Assembly (NCBI GenBank): GCA_965229605.1
Contig: OZ245892.1
Coordinates: 2,480,001-2,544,000 of the forward strand
Direction: 5' to 3'
Source: G965229605 sp965229605
GTDB taxonomy: Bacteria; Pseudomonadota; Alphaproteobacteria; CBDDJK01
Length of the DNA stretch: 64,000 nt
Below the pieces are notes generated by a model, which saw nothing but the letters and a program-made list of their open reading frames with translations, was not told the origin of the DNA and did no database searches. The translations under genes and the position numbers were made by a program. Positions 33,803-42,718 of this stretch are shown piece by piece (position 1 is the stretch's first letter; each line of letters opens with the position of its first letter).

Positions 33803-34945
33803 ATGCAAGAACATAAACGGCCTGAAAAGCCGGGTCAAAAACCCGCCTGCCCGCATTTTTCATCTGGCCCCTGCGCCAAACCGCCGGGCTGGACGGTCGA
33901 TCATCTGAAACAGGCCATCCTTGGTCGGTCGCATCGCGGGGCCGAAGCCAAAGACCGGTTGCGTCAGGTGATTGACCAGTCAAAAAATCTTTTGTCTATT
34001 CCCGATGACTGGGTTGTGGGGATTGTCCCGGCCTCCGACACCGGGGCGGTTGAAATGGCCCTCTGGTCCCTGATTGGAGAGCGCGGAGTCGATGTCCTCA
34101 GCTTTGACAGTTTCAGCCACGACTGGGCGATTGATCTGCAAGACCAGCTGAAACCGCTTGATCTTCATATTCACGCTGCCGATTATGGCGAATTGCCTGA
34201 TTTAAAAGACATTAACCCGGCCCGCGATTTTGTCCTCACCTGGAATGGCACCACCAGCGGCGTGGTCTTTCCAGAACAGGACTTGCCAGCCGGGCATCAT
34301 GAACAGGGGTCGCTGGTGATTTGTGATGCAACATCGGCCGTCTTTGCCTATGATCTGCCCTGGTCGCGGCTGGATGTCGTCACCTGGTCCTGGCAAAAAA
34401 TCCTGGGCGGCGAGGCCGCGCACGGGATGCTGGCCCTGTCGCCGCGTGCGGTGGCTCGGCTGACGTCCTATACCCCGTCCTGGCCGATTCCCAAAATCTT
34501 CCGCATGACCAGAAATGGCAAGCTGATTGACGGGTTGTTCAAAGGGGAAACGATCAATACTCCCTCCATGCTTTGTGTTGAGGATGTGCTTTATGCGCTG
34601 TCCTGGGTTGAGCAGATTGGCGGACTTCCGGCGACCATGGAACGCAGCCAGCAAAATCTTGATATCATCAGCGACTGGGTGGCTGAACGCGACTGGATTG
34701 ATTTTCTGGCGAAAGATGAAAGAATCCGCTCGCGCACCGCGATTTGTCTTGAACTCCATCAGGCTGATCCAAAAGCGATTTCTTCCTTGCTGGCCAAGGA
34801 AGGGGTGGCGTTTGACATCAATAGCTATCGCACTGCGCCGCCCGGTTTTCGCTTGTGGGGCGGGGCCACGGTGGAGCCTGAAGACACCCGGCTTTTGCTG
34901 CCCTGGATTGACTGGGCCTATCATCATCTATCCAGTATAACTTGA
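33803..34945 (+). CDS. serC: Phosphoserine aminotransferase
   Basis: This 380-residue protein is an alphaproteobacterial-type SerC. The SSGPCAKPPGW opening, GRSHRG loop, TWNGTTSGVV and VTWSWQKILGGEAAHGM (with the PLP-binding lysine) are all present. It makes 3-phosphoserine from 3-phosphohydroxypyruvate. A TTG at 33773 would extend it by 10 residues. serA follows after 12 bp, so the two steps of serine synthesis form one unit. Confidence 0.93.
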   Translation: MQEHKRPEKPGQKPACPHFSSGPCAKPPGWTVDHLKQAILGRSHRGAEAKDRLRQVIDQSKNLLSIPDDWVVGIVPASDTGAVEMALWSLIGERGVDVLSFDSFSHDWAIDLQDQLKPLDLHIHAADYGELPDLKDINPARDFVLTWNGTTSGVVFPEQDLPAGHHEQGSLVICDATSAVFAYDLPWSRLDVVTWSWQKILGGEAAHGMLALSPRAVARLTSYTPSWPIPKIFRMTRNGKLIDGLFKGETINTPSMLCVEDVLYALSWVEQIGGLPATMERSQQNLDIISDWVAERDWIDFLAKDERIRSRTAICLELHQADPKAISSLLAKEGVAFDINSYRTAPPGFRLWGGATVEPEDTRLLLPWIDWAYHHLSSIT

Positions 34946-34957
34946 CGATAAACGGAT

Positions 34958-36553
34958 ATGACCATGAATAAAATTCTGATTGCAGATAAACTCAGCGATG
35001 GCGTTTTGGATATTTTTGCCAAGCGCGGCATTGAAGCCGAAATGCGCACCGGGCTGCAAGAGGACGAGCTGATCGCTTGCATCGGAGGCTATGATGGCTT
35101 GGTTGTGCGCTCGATGACCCAGGTCACTGCCTCTATTATCGAGGCGGGGAAGCAAGGCCGGTTAAAGGTGATCGGGCGGGCCGGGGCCGGGGTGGATAAT
35201 ATTGATGCCTCGGCGGCAACAGCAGCAGGCATGATTGTCATGAATACGCCGGGCGGCAATTCAATCACGACAGCCGAACATGCGCTGGCCATGATGATGG
35301 CTCTGGCCCGCAAGATTCCGGCGGCTGATGCCTCGATGCGCAGCGGCAAATGGGAAAAATCAAAATTTATGGGCAACGAGCTTTACGGCAAAACCCTTGG
35401 CCTGGTCGGGGTTGGTAAAATTGGGGCCTTGGTTGCCGAACGCGCCCGCGGGCTGGGCATGGATGTTATCGGCTATGATCCCATGCTCAATGACGAACGC
35501 AGCCAGGCCTTGCGCATTACCTCGGTCGCGTTTGACGATTTGCTCTCCAGGTCCGATGTTATTTCTATCCATGCGCCCTCAACCGAACAAACCCGAAATA
35601 TGATCAATGAAAAAACCCTGGCACGCTGCAAAGAAGGCGCGCTGCTGATCAACTGTGCACGTGGAGAAATCGTTGACCCGGCTGCCCTTGCCGCATCCTT
35701 GAACAACGGGCATCTGGCCGGGGCGGCGCTTGATGTCTATCCCGAAGAACCGCCGCCTGCCGACTTTCCCTTGCGGGAATGTTCCAATGTCATTTTAACG
35801 CCACACCTCGGAGCCTCGACCATCGAAGCGCAGGAAAAAGTCGGCGTTCAACTGGCTCACCAGATGGCCGACTATCTTGACAGCGGCACCATCGTCAATG
35901 CCACAAATATGCCCTCAATCGCCGCAGAGGAAATGAAAATCCTCAGACCCTATATGGTGCTCTGCGAAAAACTGGGCAGTTTTGCCGGGCAACTCACCCA
36001 GAATCCTATCCGTCTGATCGGGATCGAATATTGCGGAAAAGCCTGTGAACTGACACAAGACCCGCTCAATCATGTGCTGGTCGCCAGTCTGCTCCGCCCC
36101 TTCCTTAAAGATATCAATATGGTCAATGCCTTGCAGGTGGCCGAGGCTCAGAAAATCAAACTCACAATCAGCGACTGTAAAAACTTGCTGGAGCGCGAAA
36201 ATCAAATCCGCCTGACCGTCAATACCCCCGGCGGAGACCGCAGCATCGCCGGGACTCTGATCGAAGGCAAATATCCTCGCGTGACCGAGATCAAAGGCAT
36301 TAAAATTGAACTCGAAATGGAAGGGCCAATGCTCTATATTGCCAATCGTGACAAGCCGCGGCTGGTTGGCCAGATCGGCACAATTCTTGGCGAAGCCGAC
36401 ATCAATATCGGGCATTTTTCTCTGGGTCGCCAAGATAAAGGGCAGGATGCGCTGGCGGTTCTGTCGCTTGATTCACACCCCGACGAGGCCATACTTGAAC
36501 AACTGCGGCAGCTTGAAAATGTGACGCATGTGATCGCGCTTGATATTCCCTAG
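34958..36553 (+). CDS. serA: D-3-phosphoglycerate dehydrogenase
   Basis: The 531-residue product has the long SerA plan: a substrate/NAD domain with RAGAGVDNIDASAATAAG, LGLVGVGKIGALVAERAR and LTPHLGASTIEAQ, then an intervening domain and a C-terminal ACT domain (from about residue 455, LVGQIGTILGEADINIGHF). It oxidises 3-phosphoglycerate in the first step of serine synthesis, usually inhibited by serine through the ACT domain. Starts at 34958 or 34964 are equally possible. It is in one operon with serC. Confidence 0.96.
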   Translation: MTMNKILIADKLSDGVLDIFAKRGIEAEMRTGLQEDELIACIGGYDGLVVRSMTQVTASIIEAGKQGRLKVIGRAGAGVDNIDASAATAAGMIVMNTPGGNSITTAEHALAMMMALARKIPAADASMRSGKWEKSKFMGNELYGKTLGLVGVGKIGALVAERARGLGMDVIGYDPMLNDERSQALRITSVAFDDLLSRSDVISIHAPSTEQTRNMINEKTLARCKEGALLINCARGEIVDPAALAASLNNGHLAGAALDVYPEEPPPADFPLRECSNVILTPHLGASTIEAQEKVGVQLAHQMADYLDSGTIVNATNMPSIAAEEMKILRPYMVLCEKLGSFAGQLTQNPIRLIGIEYCGKACELTQDPLNHVLVASLLRPFLKDINMVNALQVAEAQKIKLTISDCKNLLERENQIRLTVNTPGGDRSIAGTLIEGKYPRVTEIKGIKIELEMEGPMLYIANRDKPRLVGQIGTILGEADINIGHFSLGRQDKGQDALAVLSLDSHPDEAILEQLRQLENVTHVIALDIP

Positions 36554-36566
36554 AGATTGGAGGGTT

Positions 36567-37394
36567 ATGCGCTTTTCTTTTCTTTATAGTCTTCTGCTGG
36601 TTGGTTTTGCAGGATTTGGGTTGGGTGCTGACCCGCTTTTTGCACAGGATAGCGGCGATTCTACGGGTGATCCTATCCAGATTGAGGCCGAAGGCGGCAT
36701 TGACTGGTTTCGTGATGAAAAGAAATACGAAGCCCGGGTCAATGCCATTGCCAGTCGCGGTGACCTGCGCATTCGGGCTGACCGTCTGACCGCTTATTAT
36801 GATGATAGCGGAGAACGCACCCTGATCACCCGGATCGAGGCGGTGGGACGCGTTATCCTCACCCAGGGCGAAACCCGCGCCGAAGGGGATCGCGGCACCT
36901 ATCATATTGATCAAAAGCGGGCTTTTCTGATTGGAAGGAACCTGCAAATCAGCAATTTAAGCGGCGTGATTATGGCCGATGACAGTCTGGAGTACTGGGA
37001 ACAAAAAGGCGTTGCAATTGCCCGGGGTCAGGCGCTGGTTATTCAGAACGAAAATCGCCTGCAAGCCGGAACCCTCACCGCTTTTATTGATCCTGCCCAG
37101 ACCAATGCAAACGAGGAAAATGCTGACCCAAAACGCCCGGAAACCCAGATCACCCGTATTGATGCCGAAGACGGCGTGCATCTTTCAACGCCCGAAGAAA
37201 TCGTCATTGCCAATGAAGGCGTCTATGATATGGTCGCCCAGACCGTGCGCATGTGCGGAGATGTCAAGGTTACCCGGGCCGGAAATCTGGTCACCGGAAA
37301 TTGTGCCTTTGTTGATCTTGAAACCGGTAAAAGCCGCCTTGAAAGCGGGCCCGATGGCGAAAAAGTTAAAGGACTGATCCTGCCAGCCAGCTAA
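36567..37394 (+). CDS. lptA: LptA/OstA-like lipopolysaccharide-transport protein
   Basis: The 275-residue protein begins with a signal peptide ending near LFAQD. From about residue 38 it carries an LptA-type beta-jellyroll repeat (EAEGGIDWFRDEKKYEARVNA, then RADRLTAYYDD and RTLITRIEAVGRVILTQ). LptA forms the periplasmic bridge of LPS transport. The start at 36567 has a GGAGGG ribosome-binding site. It is longer than usual because of an extra C-terminal repeat half. It follows serA by 13 bp, and lptC and lptB are not adjacent. Confidence 0.8.
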   Translation: MRFSFLYSLLLVGFAGFGLGADPLFAQDSGDSTGDPIQIEAEGGIDWFRDEKKYEARVNAIASRGDLRIRADRLTAYYDDSGERTLITRIEAVGRVILTQGETRAEGDRGTYHIDQKRAFLIGRNLQISNLSGVIMADDSLEYWEQKGVAIARGQALVIQNENRLQAGTLTAFIDPAQTNANEENADPKRPETQITRIDAEDGVHLSTPEEIVIANEGVYDMVAQTVRMCGDVKVTRAGNLVTGNCAFVDLETGKSRLESGPDGEKVKGLILPAS

Positions 37395-37557
37395 TCAGGT
37401 TAAGGGCCAGCACTCAGAGCCAGTGTTTAGGGCCAGGCCATGCAAGCAGAGCCAACAGGCTTATTGTCAAGCGCGGGGGTTTATGTCATAAGCGCGCACT
37501 GTTAAGTTATGTGGCTCAAGGCTGTTATATTATATAGCTCAAGGCTGCTACCAATAC

Positions 37558-37632
37558 GCTGCCGTAGCTCAGGGGTAGAGCACTCCCTTGGTAAGGGAGA
37601 GGCCGGGAGTTCGATCCTCCCCGGCAGCACCA
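37558..37632 (+). tRNA. tRNA-Thr (anticodon GGT)
   Basis: A cloverleaf with acceptor stem GCTGCCG/CGGCAGC, a D arm with AGGGGTAGAG, an anticodon stem CTCCC/GGGAG with loop TTGGTAA (anticodon GGT), a T-arm GGGAG-TTCGATC-CTCCC and an encoded CCA end. It reads threonine codons ACC and ACU. No duplicated 3' end or integrase was seen nearby, so I find no evidence that it serves as an integration site. Confidence 0.96.
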
Positions 37633-37670
37633 GTCACATGCTTGAATATAGGCGTGTAGACAAAACTCTT

Positions 37671-37709
37671 TCCTTGCATTTTTAACATTTCATGTTAAAT
37701 TTGCAAGGA
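37671..37709 (+). promoter_or_regulatory. 39-bp near-perfect palindrome over the start of the AAA-type ATPase gene
   Basis: Arms of 18 bp (37671-37688 and 37692-37709, two mismatches) flank a 3-base loop. The right arm includes the ribosome-binding AAGG and the A of the start codon at 37709. It could be an operator or an mRNA hairpin hiding the start. No similar sequence is seen next to other genes in the window. Confidence 0.6.
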
Positions 37710-38902
37710 TGTATAAAAGAGAATGCACAGAAAGAATCATCAACCGCCTTGGTCAAAATCCGACCGTGGCGATCCTTGGGCCCCGTCAGATTGGCAAGAC
37801 AACGCTTGCCCATGAAGTTGCTGAAATAACGTCGCGAAATGGGCAGCCCTCGATTTATCTGGACCTTGAGAACCCGGAAGATTTCCAAAAGCTGCAAGAC
37901 CCGGCCCCTTATCTGGCGCAACATGCTGACAAGCTGATCATTCTTGACGAGGTTCAACGCTATCCTGATCTGTTTAACGCCTTGCGCGGGATTATCGATC
38001 AACGACGGCGGGAGGGGCGCGGAAATGGGCGCTTTCTGATTTTAGGATCAGCAACAAACGACTTGCTTAAGCAAAGCTCTGAAAGCCTCGCGGGCCGTAT
38101 TCATTACACCGAACTTGCAGGTTTAAACCCTTTTGAAATTGAAAGCCCGGGCGGAGAACCCCTGCAACGGCTCTGGATGCGTGGTGGTTTTCCTGACAGC
38201 TATGCTGCCGCAGATGATCGGGCCAGCTATGATTGGCGGCAAAATTTTATCAGAACTTATCTGGAGCGTGATATTCCGCAGCTGGGGCCACGCATTCCTG
38301 CGACAACCCTTATGCGTTTCTGGACCATGCTTGCTCATACGCAGGGAGAGTTGCTGAATGCGTCCAAACTTGCGAGTGCCCTTGGTGTAGAGAGTGTTAC
38401 AATCAGCCGCTATATAGACCTTATGTCTGATCTTTTGCTGGTGCGCAGGCTGGAGCCCTGGCATGGGAATGTCAAGAAGCGGCTGGTGAAGTCACCCCGG
38501 GTTTATGTGCGTGATAGCGGCCTTGTCCATTCACTATTGAGAATCAACGATTATGAAGAGTTATCGGGACATCCCATACGCGGCAAAAGCTGGGAGGGAT
38601 TTGTCATTGAGACTATTCTTAATGCCTTGCCTGCGGGTGTTTATGCCAGTTTCTACCGGACGGCAGCGGGGGCAGAGATTGATCTGGTGATCAGCTTCGG
38701 GCTGGATGAACATTGGGCGATTGAGATCAAGGCCAGCCACACACCGGCCCTTGAAAAAGGCTTTCACATGGCCTGTGCGGATATCAAGGCCAAGCAGAAA
38801 TTTGTGATTTACACGGGCGAGGACAAATTCCCCGCCCGTCACAACACAGAGATTCTATCGCTGGCACATTTTATTGAAAGATTAAAGGAATCAGGAAGTT
38901 AA
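37709..38902 (+). CDS. AAA-type ATPase with DUF4143 domain
   Basis: The 397-residue protein has Walker A GPRQIGKTTL near residue 25, Walker B IILDEVQRYPDLFNAL near 75 and a sensor-like LGSATNDLL, followed by the DUF4143 C-terminal domain (KSWEGFVIETILNALP, then a FYRTAAGAEIDLVISF PD-(D/E)XK-like core). These proteins are common in mobile or defence-like settings in many bacteria, but their role is unclear. It lies 76 bp after tRNA-Thr and its start is covered by a palindrome. The next gene is convergent. Confidence 0.88.
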   Translation: MYKRECTERIINRLGQNPTVAILGPRQIGKTTLAHEVAEITSRNGQPSIYLDLENPEDFQKLQDPAPYLAQHADKLIILDEVQRYPDLFNALRGIIDQRRREGRGNGRFLILGSATNDLLKQSSESLAGRIHYTELAGLNPFEIESPGGEPLQRLWMRGGFPDSYAAADDRASYDWRQNFIRTYLERDIPQLGPRIPATTLMRFWTMLAHTQGELLNASKLASALGVESVTISRYIDLMSDLLLVRRLEPWHGNVKKRLVKSPRVYVRDSGLVHSLLRINDYEELSGHPIRGKSWEGFVIETILNALPAGVYASFYRTAAGAEIDLVISFGLDEHWAIEIKASHTPALEKGFHMACADIKAKQKFVIYTGEDKFPARHNTEILSLAHFIERLKESGS

Positions 38903-39736
38903 AAACACATTCAGGAATGTATCCGGATGGGGGCGCACACGGTAGTTATCGGTTTCATCGCCGAAGAGGACGGTGCCTTTTTCGTCCAGAGCGATGACGG
39001 TTGCCATCACCGTGTCCGCCGGGTAGCCGGGCATTCCGGCAGGTGCACCGCCGATATCTGCGACCCCCAGAGCTTTTGCGGCGCGGAGGTCTTGGTCCTG
39101 AAGGATTTCGAAGTCAGCAGGCAGGTTGAGTTTTTCGGCCAGGCGCGTTGAATTGGCGATCCCCTGATTAGAGATAAACTTCACTTTCACGGCTGATTTT
39201 GCCAGCCGATCAGCTTTGGCAAGCACTTCTTTGAGCTGGTTCATACAGAACGGGCACCAGTTGGCTCTGAAGAACACGATCAGGGTTTTGGAGCCAGCGA
39301 ATGAGTCCGATGTGATCTCTGTTCCATCGAGTTGTTTGAGTGGCACCTCCGGCAAGCGTTGACCTTTTGCAATCGCGGGGCTTTTCTTTCGGCCATAGCT
39401 TGAGAACACGCGGATGAACCACTGGACGAACAGCGCGCCGTATAGAGCAAGGCCGAGTGCGATATAGTCTGCTGTGGTATGGATGCCGCGTGAATAGAGG
39501 GTGCCGAGAACCAGGGCAACCCCGGCGAGGCTAAGCAGTTGAGCGATGGGCAGTTTTGCGGAGGTCCGCACGATGCCAAAGAGATTTGTGGCTATCAGCA
39601 GGATGAAGGGGACTGGCAAGGTGGTTAGCAATGTCCCGATCCAGACGGGATCACCGCCCGAGATATAGATCATCACAGCAGAGCCCATACCGCCAAACAG
39701 GTTGGTCAAGATCAAGGGCAAGATTGCTTTTTTCAT
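38891..39736 (-). CDS. Membrane-anchored redoxin (peroxiredoxin-like)
   Basis: The 281-residue protein has about four N-terminal membrane helices in residues 1-110, then a thioredoxin-fold domain from about 130 with the motif FFRANWCPFCMNQL. The CPFC pair marks a redox-active site facing one side of the membrane. It is transcribed divergently from the LysR-family gene with about 150 bp between starts, so the regulator probably controls it. It ends 12 bp inside the convergent ATPase gene. Confidence 0.82.
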   Translation of the reverse strand: MKKAILPLILTNLFGGMGSAVMIYISGGDPVWIGTLLTTLPVPFILLIATNLFGIVRTSAKLPIAQLLSLAGVALVLGTLYSRGIHTTADYIALGLALYGALFVQWFIRVFSSYGRKKSPAIAKGQRLPEVPLKQLDGTEITSDSFAGSKTLIVFFRANWCPFCMNQLKEVLAKADRLAKSAVKVKFISNQGIANSTRLAEKLNLPADFEILQDQDLRAAKALGVADIGGAPAGMPGYPADTVMATVIALDEKGTVLFGDETDNYRVRPHPDTFLNVFLTS

Positions 39737-39817
39737 TATTCTGGTCCTTTTTTAACAGGCTGAGGGTTTAACAGGCCGCTATTCTGGCGGATTGTTTTGT
39801 TGGTTTGCTTTATTCTT

Positions 39818-39872
39818 TAACTATTGCTTATTTATCTTATGAGCGGTAGCCTGCTTTTTTGACTAATAGTTA
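39818..39872. promoter_or_regulatory. Inverted repeat between the redoxin and LysR genes
   Basis: TAACTATT at 39818-39825 and AATAGTTA at 39865-39872 are exact inverted copies 39 bases apart in the divergent intergenic region. This could be a regulator or LysR binding feature, but the spacing is larger than a classic T-N11-A site. Confidence 0.35.
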
Positions 39873-39884
39873 TTTGGAAAATGA

Positions 39885-40778
39885 ATGAAGGATCGGCTTT
39901 CGACCTTGCAGCTTTTTTGCCGGGTTGCGCGGACGGGCAGTTTTACGGCTGCCGGGAAGGAGATGGGGAAGTCGCAACCTTCGGTTTCCAGGATTATTTC
40001 TGCGCTTGAGACCGAGCTTGGCGTAGCCCTGTTTGTGCGCAGCACCCATGCGATGAGCCTGACCGAGGCTGGAGAGGGTTACCTTGAGCGAATAGAGCCG
40101 CTTTTGTCTGCCATTCAAGAGGCCAATGACAGAGTGCGCGGCGATGGCACCTTAAAGGGGAAGCTGCGGATCAGCTGTCCGGCCAGCTTTGCCATACGGG
40201 AGGTCATCCCCCGCTTGCCCCCGTTTTTAGAAGAGAACCCGGCGTTGAATATCGATTTTGTCTTGTCCGATGCAAGGCAAAATCTGATTGACCATGGCAT
40301 TGATATCGCCATTCGCTTTGGGGAGCTTGAAGATTCGACGATGGTTGCGCGTAAAATTGTGAGCGGGAGACGGCTGCTTGTGGCTTCCCCGGCCTATTTG
40401 AAAAAAGCCGGGACACCAGGCAGCCCGGCCGAGCTTGCGGCGCATAATATTGTGCGCGGGCCATCAGGCAAAGGCCCTCTGGGCTGGAAGTTTCAAAAAG
40501 GCGACACGCAATTATCTGTGCAAGTGGATGGTCAGGTGAGTGTTGATGTCAATGAAGCCTCTACGGTGGCGGCCCTGGCGGGGCTCGGCATTATCACCAC
40601 GGCGACATTTGGCTGCAGGAAAGAGCTTGAAAGCGGCGAGCTGGTTCAAATTCTACCCGACTGGGAGATCGGCACGATTGAGGGTCATGCTATTCTGGCG
40701 GGTGGCAAAAAAGCCAAATCCTCCGCCCGCACCTTTGTGGATTACTTGGCTCAGTCATTTGCCGTCAACCGCCAATGA
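39885..40778 (+). CDS. LysR-family transcriptional regulator
   Basis: The 297-residue protein has the LysR plan: an N-terminal winged HTH (residues 1-60, FCRVARTGSFTAAGKEMGKSQPSVSRIISALE) and a substrate-binding domain from about residue 90. It matches the CrgA/AaeR-like branch. Being divergent to the membrane redoxin gene suggests that it regulates that gene, probably in response to oxidants or a small ligand. The C-terminus overlaps the next, convergent gene by 14 bases. Confidence 0.92.
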   Translation: MKDRLSTLQLFCRVARTGSFTAAGKEMGKSQPSVSRIISALETELGVALFVRSTHAMSLTEAGEGYLERIEPLLSAIQEANDRVRGDGTLKGKLRISCPASFAIREVIPRLPPFLEENPALNIDFVLSDARQNLIDHGIDIAIRFGELEDSTMVARKIVSGRRLLVASPAYLKKAGTPGSPAELAAHNIVRGPSGKGPLGWKFQKGDTQLSVQVDGQVSVDVNEASTVAALAGLGIITTATFGCRKELESGELVQILPDWEIGTIEGHAILAGGKKAKSSARTFVDYLAQSFAVNRQ

Positions 40779-42330
40779 GCCCAGCCAAAATATCCCAGAA
40801 CGATAGAAGCAGAGCAAGAATAATCCCCGCAAGCAGAAGAACGCCAATAACTGGAAAAGCAACATTGGCGATTGATTGTCGGGCCAAATAACCCGCAATT
40901 TCATTTTTCTCTTTCACTGCTAACGGGTAGTCAGTCGCAGTGTAGCTTACAAAGCGGCTTATTTTTGATCGGTCCGGCTGGGTGATGGTTAATAAAAACC
41001 CGCCAAAGGCCAGCCCATGAAGCAGGCTCGGCAGAAAGGTTGAAAAAATCATCATAAAAACCCAGCCATCAGGACTAAGGAGTGTTTGCCAAACTGGCCG
41101 TGAGTCTATCCGCTGCCAAAGCGCACCAAGATCATAGGCCGGTTGCTCCAGAGCACTTAAACCCGCTGCCAAACTCATGCCTTTTATTACTAAGAACAAA
41201 CTGAAAATTAAAACAAGAAGGGTTATAAGAGCGGCAACAAAATCAAGCAAATAATAACCTGCTTTTTTTATATGCGTAGGTGCCCTTAATGATTTTTTAA
41301 GCAGAAGCCGGGTCACACCAAGCGAGAGCCAATCCAAAATACTGTTGATAATCGGCAGCACAACAAGAAACAATAAAATACCAAAACTGAGTTCATTGAC
41401 CGGAAGCCAAGGCTGCGCCAGGAACACGCCAATACATACGACCAGAAAGGAAAAATAGAGAATGTAAAATAATAAGCGATTGCCTTTTTTTAAAAAATAA
41501 CTATACGTTATTAGAATCGCGAAAGCGAAAGCGAAAGCGAGAGCGAGAGCGACAGCGCCAGCGCCAGCGAAAGCGACAGCACCAGCGACAGCGACAGCGC
41601 CAGCGCCAGCGACAGCGACAGCGCCAGCGCCAGCGACAGCGCCAGCGCCAGCGACAGCGCCAGCGACAGCGCCAGCGCCAGCGACAGCGCCAGCGACAGC
41701 GCCAGCGACAGCGACAGCGACAGTGAAAGCGAGCCAGATCAAGCCTTTGACTCCATCTTCTTTATAAAACTTATAGAAACTATAAGTCATTCCAACGATC
41801 AAAATAGGAATGAGAGGGGCTTTCCAAAAACGCCCTTCTTCAATCGGCGGGAAGAGGCCAAAACCGCTGATATCCTGGTTGCTTCCCAACCAAAAAAGCA
41901 GACCCAATATAATGGGATAGAAGAAAGCCCATGTAAGACATAATTCGTAACTTTTTATAGAAAATGCACGGGAGCCAAAGAAACGACTTAGGGCCCCGAG
42001 TGACCACCTTAATCGTGCCGCATAGCGAATTCGGCGCTTTCGACTGCTTAAACGTTTAAATTTAAGATGATGATTTTGAAGACTTTTGTCGTCTTTTAAT
42101 TCTTTTAAAAATTTAGCTTCCTGATGGACATAGATGTTCCATAAAGCCCACCCCACAGCAGCAAGGCCGGCTGCCAAAGAAGCCAATATTGGCCAGATAT
42201 CGACTATCACATCAAGCATGGCTGGTTCTGCTGGGTCCATTGGAGGGAATCTCTTATCAGGTTTTGAAATATTTAAGGGAACACTATTATTTGAACAAAA
42301 CAGTATATTGAACAGGCAGAATACAGACAC
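40765..42330 (-). CDS. Multi-pass membrane protein with an (Ala-X)n repeat array
   Basis: The 521-residue frame begins at a GTG (42330) with AGAAGGG upstream. A later ATG at 42240 (MDPAEPAMLDV) is possible. It has hydrophobic helices near residues 45-65, 135-155 and 175-190, and several after residue 270. Residues 204-271 are 34 consecutive dipeptides of Val, Gly, Phe or Leu followed by Ala. Before the array lies a basic loop (KRLSSRKRRIRYAARLRW). I do not recognise the family. The C-terminal third (about residues 360-521) looks like a conserved membrane domain. It ends inside the convergent LysR gene. Confidence 0.65.
   Translation of the reverse strand: MSVFCLFNILFCSNNSVPLNISKPDKRFPPMDPAEPAMLDVIVDIWPILASLAAGLAAVGWALWNIYVHQEAKFLKELKDDKSLQNHHLKFKRLSSRKRRIRYAARLRWSLGALSRFFGSRAFSIKSYELCLTWAFFYPIILGLLFWLGSNQDISGFGLFPPIEEGRFWKAPLIPILIVGMTYSFYKFYKEDGVKGLIWLAFTVAVAVAGAVAGAVAGAGAVAGAVAGAGAVAGAGAVAVAGAGAVAVAGAVAFAGAGAVALALAFAFAFAILITYSYFLKKGNRLLFYILYFSFLVVCIGVFLAQPWLPVNELSFGILLFLVVLPIINSILDWLSLGVTRLLLKKSLRAPTHIKKAGYYLLDFVAALITLLVLIFSLFLVIKGMSLAAGLSALEQPAYDLGALWQRIDSRPVWQTLLSPDGWVFMMIFSTFLPSLLHGLAFGGFLLTITQPDRSKISRFVSYTATDYPLAVKEKNEIAGYLARQSIANVAFPVIGVLLLAGIILALLLSFWDILAGLIGG
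41518..41721. repeat. Hexanucleotide array, 34 units, encoding (Ala-X)34
   Basis: Every unit on the plus strand is a six-base block of the form GCG followed by A/C, A/C/G and A, for example GCGACA or GCGCCA. Read on the minus strand each gives an X-Ala dipeptide with X = Val (GTC), Gly (GGC), Phe (TTC) or Leu (CTC). Only the second codon position pair varies. Gains or losses of units keep the reading frame. Confidence 0.95.
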
Positions 42331-42718
42331 AAAAATTCCCTTCTGACAAGATTTCCCTAATTTGATTGATTTTTCAATGGAAGGGCAATAAGCTGCCGAT
42401 GTAATCAGGAAAAACTGATTATGGAGTTTGGTAGCTCCGAAACATGAGCGGCTTTTGAATCTAGCCGTTACAGACGATTCGTTTTCTCGATCAGGGTCGA
42501 GGAGGCGACGTTATACAATAGGCGTGCGCGCTAAAAGCGTTGCGGCTGTCCTCATGTTCAGTCTCTACCAACTCCTCGATCACCAAGGGTCCCTTGGTGA
42601 TCTGTTGTGAAGACCATCAAGAGGATGCGAGAGATGCAAAAGCCGGATATCACGTTTTTATTGCCTGCTTTATTAACAATAAACTTCTGAACGGGGCGGC
42701 TATCGATGTGATTGCGCC
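42331..42718. other. 388-bp intergenic segment with a perfect 25-bp palindrome
   Basis: No gene is convincing here. It contains a small inverted repeat (TAATCAG 42402-42408 and CTGATTA 42415-42421) and a perfect palindrome at 42578-42602 with 12-bp arms (GATCACCAAGGG) and a one-base centre. No T run follows, so it is not a typical terminator. Short overlapping frames in this stretch look random. Confidence 0.5.

Noticed and set aside
37558..38902. tRNA-Thr with adjacent ATPase as an integrated mobile element
   Set aside because: No integrase and no repeat of the tRNA 3' end were seen in the window.
41518..41721. Hexanucleotide array as a CRISPR array
   Set aside because: Units are six bases with no spacers and lie within an open reading frame.
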